Positions 1 to 7,847 of a stretch of 10,152 nucleotides of DNA are shown here, piece by piece (positions within the stretch are counted from its first letter, which is position 1; every line of letters begins with the position of its first letter). The notes under the pieces are model-generated. The model did no database searches. It saw nothing but the letters and a program-made list of their open reading frames with translations, and was not told the DNA's origin. The position numbers and the translations under genes were made by a program. The stretch comes from Candidatus Omnitrophota bacterium (GTDB taxonomy: Bacteria > Omnitrophota > Gorgyraeia > B26-G9), in the NCBI GenBank assembly GCA_018399295.1, contig JAGYOO010000027.1, forward strand, positions 1-10,152. The letters are read 5' to 3'.

Positions 1-292
1 GATAACGATTGACTATCGGCACCGAAATATCATTTCCCAGCTGAAAGACACGGCCGGGGAAAAAGCGAATCAGAGTCTTTCTCAGATCAGCGTCAACCGT
101 GGGAACCACGGAACAGAACACCGCGGCCTCAAGCTTTTGTTCCCACAGTTTTTCTTTCAATAACCGGAAAAGACCCTGTTTATCCTTAACCCCACACGTC
201 GGGAAATTCCATCTCCGACAAACCCGGCCACTGGAAATAATCCCGAAGCTGATACTGGTATTGCCCGCGTCTATTGCAAGGATCTTTTTCAT
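1..292 (-). CDS. coaX: Type III pantothenate kinase, N-terminal part (runs off the window)
   Basis: Translating the minus strand from the ATG at 292-290 gives 97 codons that continue past the window edge. The protein starts [17 protein letters not shown]. The D-x-G-N-T motif at residues 8-12 is the phosphate-binding loop of the ASKHA-fold type III pantothenate kinases, and a VVPTVDADL stretch near residue 60 fits the same family. The enzyme phosphorylates pantothenate in the first committed step of cytosolic coenzyme A synthesis; the family is known for needing a monovalent cation and for resisting CoA feedback. The remaining roughly 160 residues, including the later catalytic aspartate region, are outside the window. 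The start codon overlaps the birA stop in an ATGA junction, so translational coupling is likely. A GAGAGG lies about 13 bases upstream, which is rather far for a ribosome binding site. The birA-coaX neighbourhood is known in other bacteria and supports the call. Confidence 0.9.
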   Translation of the reverse strand, partial: MKKILAIDAGNTSISFGIISSGRVCRRWNFPTCGVKDKQGLFRLLKEKLWEQKLEAAVFCSVVPTVDADLRKTLIRFFPGRVFQLGNDISVPIVNRY

Positions 293-1251
293 TTTATAAC
301 CGTTACCTCTCCGGCCAGCACCGAGTGCAGTCGACCGAAATCATCCCGGATCATCAGCGCTCCCCGATTATCGACGTCCATGGCCTGACCGGCAAGAACG
401 CCTTCAGCTCCGTTAACTTCGACTCTTTTTCCCAGCGAAAGACTCAGGTCGCGCCATTCACTGATCACCGCTTCCGCCCCGATTTCCAGCCAGAGCTTGT
501 ATCTTTTTTCCAGATGCAGCAGCAGCTTTCCCAACAGGTCCAAACGATCGATCTTCCTTCCCGCGAACAAACGCAAAGATCCGGCCTCAGGAGGCAGTTC
601 TTTCGCGTTGGCATTTATGTTTAATCCGATTCCCAGTACCAGGAATTTAAGGCTCTGACTGCCGTTCATTCCAGTCTCGGTCAGAATGCCGCACACTTTT
701 TTCCCATTAACCATTATATCATTCGGCCACTTTATCAGGGCCTCTAAAGCGCAACACTCCCGGATGACCGCGGCCACGGCATTGGCCGCGAGAAGGGTCA
801 GACAACCAGCCTTATCCGCAGAAACCGGCGGCCGCAGGACAAGTGAGGCATAAAGTCCTCGAAAGGCCGGAGAACTCCAGCAGCGTTTAAACCGGCCCCG
901 TCCGGCGGTCTGGGTTTCCGCAATAACCAGAGTCCCTTCCTCAGCGCCCTGTTCAGCCAGGGATACGGCCAGATCATTTGTGGATCCGGTAGAATAATAA
1001 GACAAAACTTTTTTCCCCAGAAGATTTGTCTTCAGCCCCAGGCTTATTTCATCCGGCAGCCATCGGTCCGGAACGCGGCAAAGCCGGTAACCAAGATGGG
1101 GCTGGTCCGGAATATCGTATCCCACATCCCGCAGATCGGCTATTATATCTTCCACTGTTCGCGGCTCCAGTCCCAGCCGTTCGCCGATAACTTCAGCGGA
1201 AACAAAGTCAGGAGCGTATTCCTTAAGAACCGCGAGTACTTTTTTTTCCAA
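289..1251 (-). CDS. birA: Bifunctional biotin-[acetyl-CoA-carboxylase] ligase / biotin operon repressor
   Basis: BirA makes biotinyl-5'-AMP and transfers biotin to the carrier lysine of acetyl-CoA carboxylase; group II members also bind DNA. Numbered from the TTG at 1251-1249 (320 residues), there is an N-terminal winged helix (about 1-60), then the catalytic domain with TAGRGR at 115-120 (biotinyl-AMP loop) and KWPNDI at 174-179, and a small C-terminal SH3-like domain (about 270-320). The length is normal for the two-function type. I chose the TTG at 1251 because AGGGGAG sits 9 bases upstream and the product then begins [12 protein letters not shown], like known BirA proteins. An in-frame TTG at 1272 would add 7 residues but has no ribosome binding site. 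The gene overlaps the uvrB end by 29 bases and ends in an ATGA junction with coaX. The recognition helix (EPRTVEDII) departs from the usual SRTAVWKHI, so repressor function is less certain than ligase function. Confidence 0.93.
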   Translation of the reverse strand: MEKKVLAVLKEYAPDFVSAEVIGERLGLEPRTVEDIIADLRDVGYDIPDQPHLGYRLCRVPDRWLPDEISLGLKTNLLGKKVLSYYSTGSTNDLAVSLAEQGAEEGTLVIAETQTAGRGRFKRCWSSPAFRGLYASLVLRPPVSADKAGCLTLLAANAVAAVIRECCALEALIKWPNDIMVNGKKVCGILTETGMNGSQSLKFLVLGIGLNINANAKELPPEAGSLRLFAGRKIDRLDLLGKLLLHLEKRYKLWLEIGAEAVISEWRDLSLSLGKRVEVNGAEGVLAGQAMDVDNRGALMIRDDFGRLHSVLAGEVTVIK

Positions 1252-3220
1252 TTTTCTTCTCTCCCCTGGCAAGTTCTTTCAGTCGGTCCCGAAGCAGGAT
1301 CGCCTTTTCAAACTGCAGATTTTTAACGGCAACCTGCATCTGACGCTCCAGATCCTCGATCCCCTGCTGGCGTTCATAAGCAACCAGATCCTCGGCAACC
1401 ACATCCCGGACAAACTCCTCGGCCTTTTCCTCGACCTCAAACCAGTCTTTTATCGCCTTGCTGATCGAGACCGGTTTGATATTATTCCGGCGGTTGTATT
1501 CCATCTGCAGCTTACGCCGCCGGCTCGTTTCCTCAACGGCCTGGCGCAGAGAACCAGTAACCACATCCGCGTACATCACCACTTTTCCATTAACATGCCG
1601 GGCGGCGCGGCCGGCCACCTGGATCAAAGAGGTCGCCGAACGAAGAAAGCCTTCCTTGTCCGCGTCCATCACACAGACCAGCGACACCTCCGGCAGATCA
1701 AGGCCCTCCCGCAAAAGATTGACTCCGACCAGGCAGTCAAACTCCCGGGCCCGCAGATTCCTTAACACCCGCACCCGATCCATAGCGTCCAGTTCGGAAT
1801 GAATATAATCAGTCTTCAACCCGGCCTCTTTAAGATACTGTGAAAGGTCTTCGGCCATTCTTTTGGTCAGAGTCGTGACTAATACGCGCTCTTTCCGCCC
1901 CGCGTGTTCCTTGACCCTTTGGATAAGATCATCGATCTGATTTTCCGTGCGCTGGACGATGATCTGCGGATCCAGAAGTCCGGTGGGACGAATTATCTGT
2001 TCCACCACCGGACGGCCGCGTTCCCGCTCCAGATCTCCGGGAGTAGCAGAAACATACACTGTCTGACCGGTAAGCTGTTCAAACTCATCAAATTTCAGAG
2101 GGCGATTATCCAGACAGGACGGCAGGCGAAAGCCATACTCCACAAGAGTCTGTTTCCGGGCACGGTCACCATTGTACATCCCGCGCACCTGAGGCAGGGT
2201 TACATGGGATTCATCAATAACCGTCAGAAAATCCCGGGGAAAATAATCGATAAGGCAAAACGGACGGCTGCCCGGAGGCCGGCGGCTGAGATGACTAGAG
2301 TAATTTTCTACCCCGTGGCAGTAGCCGATCTCCTTCAGCATCTCCATATCGAACCGCGTTCGGGAAACGATCCGCTGGGCCTCGAGCAGCTTTCCCTGGG
2401 ACTGCAGCTCCTTTGCCCGCGAGTCCATTTCCCGGTAAATATCCCCCAGCGCGTCATTGAGCTTCGGCCGGTCCACCAGAAAATGTTTGGCCGGATAGAT
2501 GGCTATCTCTTCAAGCTCTTCTATCCGTTTCAGGCTTATGGGATCAAACCGGCTTATCCGCTCGATCTCATCCCCGAAAAACTCGACCCGCAACGCCGCC
2601 GGCTCATATGCCGGAAAGATCTCGACAGTATCCCCGCGCACACGAAAGCGTTTCGGGAGAAATTCAATGTCATTACGTTCATACTGAATATGGATCAGCC
2701 GCGTCAGCAGTTCATCACGTTGGATCCGGTCACCGCGCCGGAGAAGGATAAACTTATTCCGGTATTCTTCCGGAGAACCAAGATTGTAGATACAGGAGAC
2801 ACTGGCTACGACGATAACATCCCACCGGCTCATCAGTGAGGTGGTCGCCGCCAGCCGCAGGCGGTCGATCCGATCATTAATCGACGAATCTTTTTCAATA
2901 TAGGTGTCGGTCTGCGGAATGTATGCCTCAGGCTGGTAATAATCATAATAGCTGATAAAATATTCTACCGCGTTCTCCGGGAAAAACTCCTTAAATTCTG
3001 AATAAAGCTGCGCCGCCAGGGTCTTATTATGGGAGATGATCAGGGTCGGCCGGTTCAGCCGTTCGATGGTCGAGGCGATTGTAAATGTCTTGCCGCTGCC
3101 CGTAACTCCAAGCAGGGTCTGATAATCACTTCCCGCCTCTACCCGTTGCGACAGCTGGTCAATGGCCCGCGGCTGATCACCGCGGGGCTGATAGCTGCTG
3201 ACGAGTTTAAACCGGGACAT
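1223..3220 (-). CDS. uvrB: UvrABC excision nuclease subunit B (DNA damage recognition helicase)
   Basis: UvrB is loaded on damaged DNA by UvrA, verifies the lesion and recruits UvrC for incision in nucleotide excision repair. The 665-residue length is typical. Visible signatures are Walker A GVTGSGKT at 38-45, the damage-probing beta-hairpin with [19 protein letters not shown] from 92, the Walker B box DESH at 336-339, SATPGDLE at 391-398, the helicase motifs [12 protein letters not shown] (501-512) and QVAGRAAR (534-541), and a C-terminal UVR motif (about 621-651) that contacts UvrC. All catalytic motifs look intact; QVAGRAARH where most UvrBs have QTIGRAARN is a small variation. The ATG at 3220-3218 lies one base after the pilT stop (TAGTATG) and has no recognisable Shine-Dalgarno sequence, so translation probably depends on ribosomes finishing pilT. 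I saw no LexA-type operator nearby, and there is no non-coding DNA upstream to hold a conventional one. Confidence 0.98.
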   Translation of the reverse strand: MSRFKLVSSYQPRGDQPRAIDQLSQRVEAGSDYQTLLGVTGSGKTFTIASTIERLNRPTLIISHNKTLAAQLYSEFKEFFPENAVEYFISYYDYYQPEAYIPQTDTYIEKDSSINDRIDRLRLAATTSLMSRWDVIVVASVSCIYNLGSPEEYRNKFILLRRGDRIQRDELLTRLIHIQYERNDIEFLPKRFRVRGDTVEIFPAYEPAALRVEFFGDEIERISRFDPISLKRIEELEEIAIYPAKHFLVDRPKLNDALGDIYREMDSRAKELQSQGKLLEAQRIVSRTRFDMEMLKEIGYCHGVENYSSHLSRRPPGSRPFCLIDYFPRDFLTVIDESHVTLPQVRGMYNGDRARKQTLVEYGFRLPSCLDNRPLKFDEFEQLTGQTVYVSATPGDLERERGRPVVEQIIRPTGLLDPQIIVQRTENQIDDLIQRVKEHAGRKERVLVTTLTKRMAEDLSQYLKEAGLKTDYIHSELDAMDRVRVLRNLRAREFDCLVGVNLLREGLDLPEVSLVCVMDADKEGFLRSATSLIQVAGRAARHVNGKVVMYADVVTGSLRQAVEETSRRRKLQMEYNRRNNIKPVSISKAIKDWFEVEEKAEEFVRDVVAEDLVAYERQQGIEDLERQMQVAVKNLQFEKAILLRDRLKELARGEKKIGKKSTRGS
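1261..1267 (-). promoter_or_regulatory. Ribosome binding site deciding the birA start
   Basis: AGGGGAG on the minus strand lies 9 bases before the TTG at 1251-1249. The other in-frame candidate, TTG at 1272-1270, lies just upstream of this site and has no Shine-Dalgarno sequence of its own. This selects the shorter BirA, whose first residues then match the usual start of the family. The site is inside the last codons of uvrB. Confidence 0.6.
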
Positions 3221-3221
3221 A

Positions 3222-4295
3222 CTATTGGAGACGTTTCCCGGACTTCATAAGGAGGGCCTTGAAATGCTGAATGTCCTTCACCCGGCTGATCGCGGTTTCG
3301 TAACTGATGACGCCTTTTGCATAGAGATCTTTAAGCGAGGTGTCCATCAGCACCATCCCCATGTCGGCTCCGGTCTGCATTATGGTCGGAATCTGTTCCG
3401 TCTTTGACTCCCGGATCACGTTCCGCATGGCCGCGGTGGCCACCAGGACCTCGATCCCAAGCACCCGGCCGTTCCCTTCGATCCGGGGCAGGAGCTGCTG
3501 GGAGATAATTCCCTGCAGACAGGAAGACAACACAATCCTGATCTGTTCCTGAGCATGAGGCGGAAACACGTCGATAATCCGGTCGATAGTCTGTACAGCA
3601 TCCGGGGTATGCAGGGTAGCCAGCACAAGATGCCCGGTCTCCGCGGCGGTCAGCGCGGTCTGGATGGTCTCAAGATCCCGCATCTCGCCTACACAGATAA
3701 CATTCGGATCCTGCCTGAGAGTATGCACCAAGGCCCGGGCGAAAGACCTTGTGTCAGAATATACTTCCCGCTGGATCACGATGCTCTTTTTATGCTCATG
3801 GAGATATTCGATCGGATCCTCGATGATGATTATCCGGCAGGAACGTTCGCGGTTGATAAGATCGATAAGAGAATTCATAGTGGTAGTCTTGCCCACGCCG
3901 GTGGGGCCGGTTACAAGCAGCATCCCGGACTGTTTCCGGCAGAGATCCTTTACCACTTCCGGAAGTCCCAGCTCTTCCGGCTGCCTTATCCTCAGTCCGA
4001 CGATCCGGAACGCGGCCTCGATACATTCCTTGGAAACATAGATATTAACGCGGAACCGGCTGATTCCGGGCAGGGAAAATGAAAAGTCCAGCTCCAGTTC
4101 TTTTTCAAACTTTTCCATCTGGATCTCATTCAGAATACTGTAAACCATTTTCTTTGTATCTTCACCGGTAAGAACCGGCATTTCCAAGGCAGCCAACACC
4201 CCATCGATTCTCAGGGTAGGCGGCGAACCGACCACAAGGTGCAGATCGGAGGCGTTACTTTCTACCGCGGTCCTCAGCAGATCTCTGACATCCAT
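3222..4295 (-). CDS. pilT: Type IV pilus retraction ATPase PilT
   Basis: PilT is a hexameric secretion-type ATPase at the cytoplasmic base of type IV pili that drives pilus depolymerisation, twitching motility and often DNA uptake. The 357-residue product begins with the PilT N-terminal signature ([18 protein letters not shown], about 15-32), followed by Walker [11 protein letters not shown] at 130-139, the Asp box around [10 protein letters not shown] (155-164), Walker [10 protein letters not shown] (199-207) and the His box [15 protein letters not shown] (216-230). AMRNVIRE at 289-296 corresponds to the AIRNLIRE motif needed for retraction, which separates PilT from PilB-type extension ATPases. 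A strong AAGGAGG lies 10 bases before the ATG, inside the last codons of nadC, and the nadC stop is 2 bases upstream. No other pilus gene is in the window, so pilT sits among metabolic and repair genes. A PilU-type paralogue cannot be fully excluded. Confidence 0.95.
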   Translation of the reverse strand: MDVRDLLRTAVESNASDLHLVVGSPPTLRIDGVLAALEMPVLTGEDTKKMVYSILNEIQMEKFEKELELDFSFSLPGISRFRVNIYVSKECIEAAFRIVGLRIRQPEELGLPEVVKDLCRKQSGMLLVTGPTGVGKTTTMNSLIDLINRERSCRIIIIEDPIEYLHEHKKSIVIQREVYSDTRSFARALVHTLRQDPNVICVGEMRDLETIQTALTAAETGHLVLATLHTPDAVQTIDRIIDVFPPHAQEQIRIVLSSCLQGIISQQLLPRIEGNGRVLGIEVLVATAAMRNVIRESKTEQIPTIMQTGADMGMVLMDTSLKDLYAKGVISYETAISRVKDIQHFKALLMKSGKRLQ

Positions 4296-4297
4296 AA

Positions 4298-5200
4298 TTA
4301 TTTCCCCTCCTTGATGACCTCTTCGATTTCCAGGCTGAAATCAATATTTTTAACTGAGTGGGTCAGCATCCCCATGGAAATAAAATCAACCCCGGACCTG
4401 GCAACCGCCGCGATATTACCTGCATTTATATTACCCGAGGCCTCCAGCTTAGTCGCCGGACGAAGCCGGTCGCGCAACCGGACACACCGGCGCATCATGC
4501 TTACGCTCATGTTATCCAATAACACTACATCCGCCTTGGATTCTAATGCCTGCTCCAGATCAGCCGGATTTTCAACCTCTATCTCCAACTTCCTCCGAGT
4601 CGGGCAACCGTGACGCGCCAGTTCAATTATACCACTTATTCCGATTTCAGGCAGACGTTTATGAAGTATCTCCAGATGATTGTCCTTGATCAGCACCATA
4701 TCAGACAATCCCAGGCGATGATTATACCCCCCTCCGATTTTGACTGCGTATTTTTCCAAAACCCGCAGTCCAGGAGTAGTTTTGCGGGTATCCAAAATTT
4801 TCACCCCGGCTTTTCCCGCCTGAGAAACTATTATCGCGGTCTGCGAGGCAATCCCCGACAACCGACCAAGAAAATTAAGAACCGTCCGTTCCGCCTTAAG
4901 CACTGCCGGCGCCGGACCATCTATCGCGCCGATTACCTGCCCGGCCTCTACCCGAACACCTTCTTTAACCCGGCGGGATACTTTAAGCCGGTGATCGATC
5001 GCAGCACAAACCCTTTCCGCTATCGGCATACCGCAGACTACGGCCGCCTGCCTGCAGACTATTTTCGCCCGGACTTTTATCCGGGAATCAATTTTAAGAG
5101 ATTGCGCCGTAATATCACCCTGAGCCATATCCTCTTTCAGGGCCAGACGGATAAGGTCCCTTACCAGGAGATTGTTCCGAAAATCAACGGGAAAGGGCAT
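4298..5200 (-). CDS. nadC: Nicotinate-nucleotide pyrophosphorylase (quinolinate phosphoribosyltransferase, carboxylating)
   Basis: NadC converts quinolinate and PRPP to nicotinate mononucleotide, CO2 and pyrophosphate, the entry of de novo NAD synthesis. The 300-residue product has the expected layout: an N-terminal sandwich domain with LALKEDMAQGDIT (19-31), then a barrel domain carrying ERTVLNFLGRLSGIAS (104-119), DTRKTTPGLR (137-146), GGGYNHR (156-162), LIKDNH (170-175), EIEVEN (206-211), LLDNM (227-231) and EASGNI (253-258). These cover the substrate and phosphate contacts of the family and nothing is missing. The ATG at 5200-5198 overlaps the end of valS by 17 bases and is preceded by GGAGCAGGTG, so a ribosome binding site lies inside the valS 3' end. 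The nadA and nadB partners are not in the window, so quinolinate must be made by genes elsewhere or taken up. Confidence 0.97.
   Translation of the reverse strand: MPFPVDFRNNLLVRDLIRLALKEDMAQGDITAQSLKIDSRIKVRAKIVCRQAAVVCGMPIAERVCAAIDHRLKVSRRVKEGVRVEAGQVIGAIDGPAPAVLKAERTVLNFLGRLSGIASQTAIIVSQAGKAGVKILDTRKTTPGLRVLEKYAVKIGGGYNHRLGLSDMVLIKDNHLEILHKRLPEIGISGIIELARHGCPTRRKLEIEVENPADLEQALESKADVVLLDNMSVSMMRRCVRLRDRLRPATKLEASGNINAGNIAAVARSGVDFISMGMLTHSVKNIDFSLEIEEVIKEGK
4304..4312 (-). promoter_or_regulatory. Shine-Dalgarno sequence of pilT, inside the nadC 3' end
   Basis: AAGGAGGGG encodes the last Lys-Glu-Gly of NadC and stands 8-10 bases before the pilT ATG at 4295-4293. It is the strongest gene-start site in the array, suggesting that pilT can be initiated independently rather than only by readthrough coupling from nadC, whose stop codon is 2 bases before the pilT start. 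Confidence 0.75.
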
Positions 5201-7847
5201 TTTTCACCTGCTCCAGCTTTTCCCGTTCTTCAACAAGCTCCTTCTTTCCGGCGGATTCTTTTTCCACAACCTCCGGAGGCGCCTTTTCCCGGAACCGGGG
5301 GTTGTTCAACAGCTGCTCCTTGCGGCGTATCGCCTCTTCGAGCTCAGCTATTCGCTTGTTTATTTTGGCCTCTTCTTCGGCCTTATTGATCTCCCCTCCG
5401 GCATCAAGAAAGATAGAACAGCCAGAGATAACGTCACTGACCACGGAGGGTGATGGCGGCTGATTTTCTTCTGAAAAAGAGATCTCTTCGGCATTCACAA
5501 GATATTTCACATATTCAATATTGTTCTCCAGTATCCGGCGTTTTCCAGCCTCATCAACAAAGATCCTGACCTTAACCTTTACCCGCGGACTAAGCCCCTT
5601 ACGGCTGCGCAGATTACGCATGGTACCGCAGACAGTTATGATCAAGCCCATTTCCCCTTCCAGTTCCCGGTCGATTACTCCCGGCAACGCGGCTGGCCAG
5701 GGGTGTGTCATCAGCGATCCGGCAGACGGACAAAGGCGTGTCCACAACTCCTCAGTAAGAAACGGCATGAACGGATGCAACAGCAGCAGGCTGCCGGACA
5801 GGATCCGGTACAGGGTCTGCTGGGTATGGTTTTCACTAATGCTTAATTTAGCCAGCTCCAGATACCAGTCACAGAACTGGTGCCAGAAGAAGTCATAGAG
5901 AAGCCCGGCAGCTTCATTAAACCGGAACCGCTCCAGAGACCGGCGAACCTCAGCTTCTACTGAATAAAAACGGCTGATGATCCATCTCTCCGCTAACGGC
6001 ATTTCCGCAAAATCCGAAAAACCGGCCAACGGATCCGCCGGCAGATGATCAACATCCAAATTCATCTGGATAAACCGGGCCGCATTCCAGATCTTATTCG
6101 CGAAATTCCGGCCGTATTCAAACTTGTCGCGGGAGAGATAGACATCCTGCCCCATGGAAGTCAGGGAGATCAGGCTGATCCTTAAGGCATCGGCGCCGAA
6201 ATCATCAATGATCTCCAGCGGATCAATAACGTTTCCAAGTGATTTGGACATCTTCTTGCCGGTCTTGTCCCGCACGGTGCCATGAATATACACGTCTGAA
6301 AAAGGAATATCATTCATAAACTCCAGACCGGCCATAATCATTCTGGCCACCCAAAAAAATATAATCTCCTGCGCCGTCACCAATACTGATGTCGGATAAA
6401 AATACTTAAGCTCAGAATCAGCTTCGGGCCGCGGCCAGCCGAAGGTGGCGAACGGCCAGAGCCAGGATGAGAACCAGGTATCCAGCACGTCGTTATCCTG
6501 AACGATCTCCGCGGAACCGCAGACCGGACACTTCTCCGGCTTCTGCCGGGCCACTGTCACGCCGGCCTCTCCATCTTTACTCTGGCACCGCGGGCAATAA
6601 TAAACCGGCAAACGATGCCCCCACCAGATCTGACGCGAGATACACCAATCCTGGATATTCTCCATCCAGTTCAGATAGACTTTTTCCCAGCGCTCGGGAT
6701 GAAATTTGATCCGGCCGTCTTTAACCGCCGTCACAGCCGGGCCAGCCAGCGGCTTCATCCGCACGAACCATTGCTTGGACAGATACGGCTCAATCACAGT
6801 ATTGCAACGATAGCAATGGCCGACAGCGTGATCATGGGAAACGATCTTTTCCAGAAGTCCCCGTTCCCGGAGAGCCTCGACCAGCGCCTCCCGCGCTTCA
6901 AACCGGTCCATGCCGGCGTAATCGCCCGCGTTCTCATTCATCCGGCCGTCGGGATGAAGGATATTAATAAACGGAAGATCATGCCGCCGGCCCATACCAT
7001 AATCATTCGGATCATGGGCCGGAGTAACCTTTACCGCGCCGGTACCAAACTCAGGATCAACGAAGTCATCGGCAATAACCGGTATCAACCGATCCAGAAA
7101 AGGCAGGATTATTCTTTTACCAATAAATTTCTTATACCGTTCATCCCGGGGATTAACGGCAACAGCAGTATCTCCCAGCATGGTCTCCGGCCGGGTAGTG
7201 GCCACGGTCAAACTCCCGCTTCCATCTTCAAGTGGGTAACGGATATAATAGAGAAATCCGGAGCTGTCCTGATGCGGCGCCTCCTCATCCGAAAGAGCGG
7301 TCTGACAGCGCGGGCACCAGTTTATGATATAATTCCCCCGGTAGATAAGACCCTTCTGATGGAGGCGGATAAATACCTCCTGCACAGCTTCGCTGTACCC
7401 CTCGTCCATAGTAAATCGGGTGCGTTCCCAATCACAGGCACACCCCAGACGTTTCAGCTGACGGATAATGGTCGAGCCATGCTGCTCTTTCCAGAGCCAG
7501 ACCTGTTCGAGAAACTTTTCCCGGCCCAGGTCCTGACGGCGCAACCCCTCACGCCCCAGCTTGCGCTCCACTACGTTCTGCGTCGCGATACCGGCATGGT
7601 CGGTTCCCGGCATCCAGAGCGTCTCCTCCCCGATCATCTTATGATAACGAACCAGGATATCCTGGATCGTGTCATTCAAGGCGTGCCCCATATGCAGAAT
7701 ACCGGTAACATTCGGAGGCGGGATAACAATAACAAAAGGCTTTCCCCCCGGATTTACCTTTGCGTGAAAAAAGCCTTTCTTTTCCCAGGAATCATATATC
7801 CGGCTTTCGTTATCCTGAAAGTCGTATTTTGTCGGAATCTCACTCAT
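5184..7847 (-). CDS. valS: Valyl-tRNA synthetase (class I)
   Basis: ValRS charges tRNA-Val and hydrolyses misactivated threonine. With the ATG at 7847-7845 the protein has 887 residues, normal for the family, and begins MSEIPTKYDFQDNESRIYDSW. It shows the HIGH-type motif HMGH at 52-55 after PPPNVTGIL, the editing domain with TTRPETMLGDTAVAV (217-231) and HDPNDYG (278-284), paired CxxC motifs (178/181, 345/348, 418/421, 440/443) suggestive of zinc ribbons, DTWFSSWLWP (456-465), KMSKS at 532-536, the anticodon-binding domain, and a charged C-terminal coiled-coil arm (about 815-887). The open frame extends 58 codons further upstream to a TTG, but that part lies inside cimA and does not resemble ValRS, so I reject it. 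The gene overlaps cimA by 8 bases and nadC by 17. No T-box leader is possible here because the gene start is buried in cimA. Confidence 0.97.
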   Translation of the reverse strand: MSEIPTKYDFQDNESRIYDSWEKKGFFHAKVNPGGKPFVIVIPPPNVTGILHMGHALNDTIQDILVRYHKMIGEETLWMPGTDHAGIATQNVVERKLGREGLRRQDLGREKFLEQVWLWKEQHGSTIIRQLKRLGCACDWERTRFTMDEGYSEAVQEVFIRLHQKGLIYRGNYIINWCPRCQTALSDEEAPHQDSSGFLYYIRYPLEDGSGSLTVATTRPETMLGDTAVAVNPRDERYKKFIGKRIILPFLDRLIPVIADDFVDPEFGTGAVKVTPAHDPNDYGMGRRHDLPFINILHPDGRMNENAGDYAGMDRFEAREALVEALRERGLLEKIVSHDHAVGHCYRCNTVIEPYLSKQWFVRMKPLAGPAVTAVKDGRIKFHPERWEKVYLNWMENIQDWCISRQIWWGHRLPVYYCPRCQSKDGEAGVTVARQKPEKCPVCGSAEIVQDNDVLDTWFSSWLWPFATFGWPRPEADSELKYFYPTSVLVTAQEIIFFWVARMIMAGLEFMNDIPFSDVYIHGTVRDKTGKKMSKSLGNVIDPLEIIDDFGADALRISLISLTSMGQDVYLSRDKFEYGRNFANKIWNAARFIQMNLDVDHLPADPLAGFSDFAEMPLAERWIISRFYSVEAEVRRSLERFRFNEAAGLLYDFFWHQFCDWYLELAKLSISENHTQQTLYRILSGSLLLLHPFMPFLTEELWTRLCPSAGSLMTHPWPAALPGVIDRELEGEMGLIITVCGTMRNLRSRKGLSPRVKVKVRIFVDEAGKRRILENNIEYVKYLVNAEEISFSEENQPPSPSVVSDVISGCSIFLDAGGEINKAEEEAKINKRIAELEEAIRRKEQLLNNPRFREKAPPEVVEKESAGKKELVEEREKLEQVKNALSR

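Noticed and set aside
1904..2839. 311-codon open frame on the plus strand opposite uvrB
   Set aside because: It is a shadow of uvrB: no family resemblance, no ribosome binding site noticed, and complete overlap with conserved helicase motifs on the other strand.
3591..3598. CTGTACAG palindrome inside pilT as a possible SOS operator for uvrB
   Set aside because: It has no 8-base spacer between CTGT and ACAG, is nearly 380 bases from the uvrB start, and encodes ordinary PilT residues.
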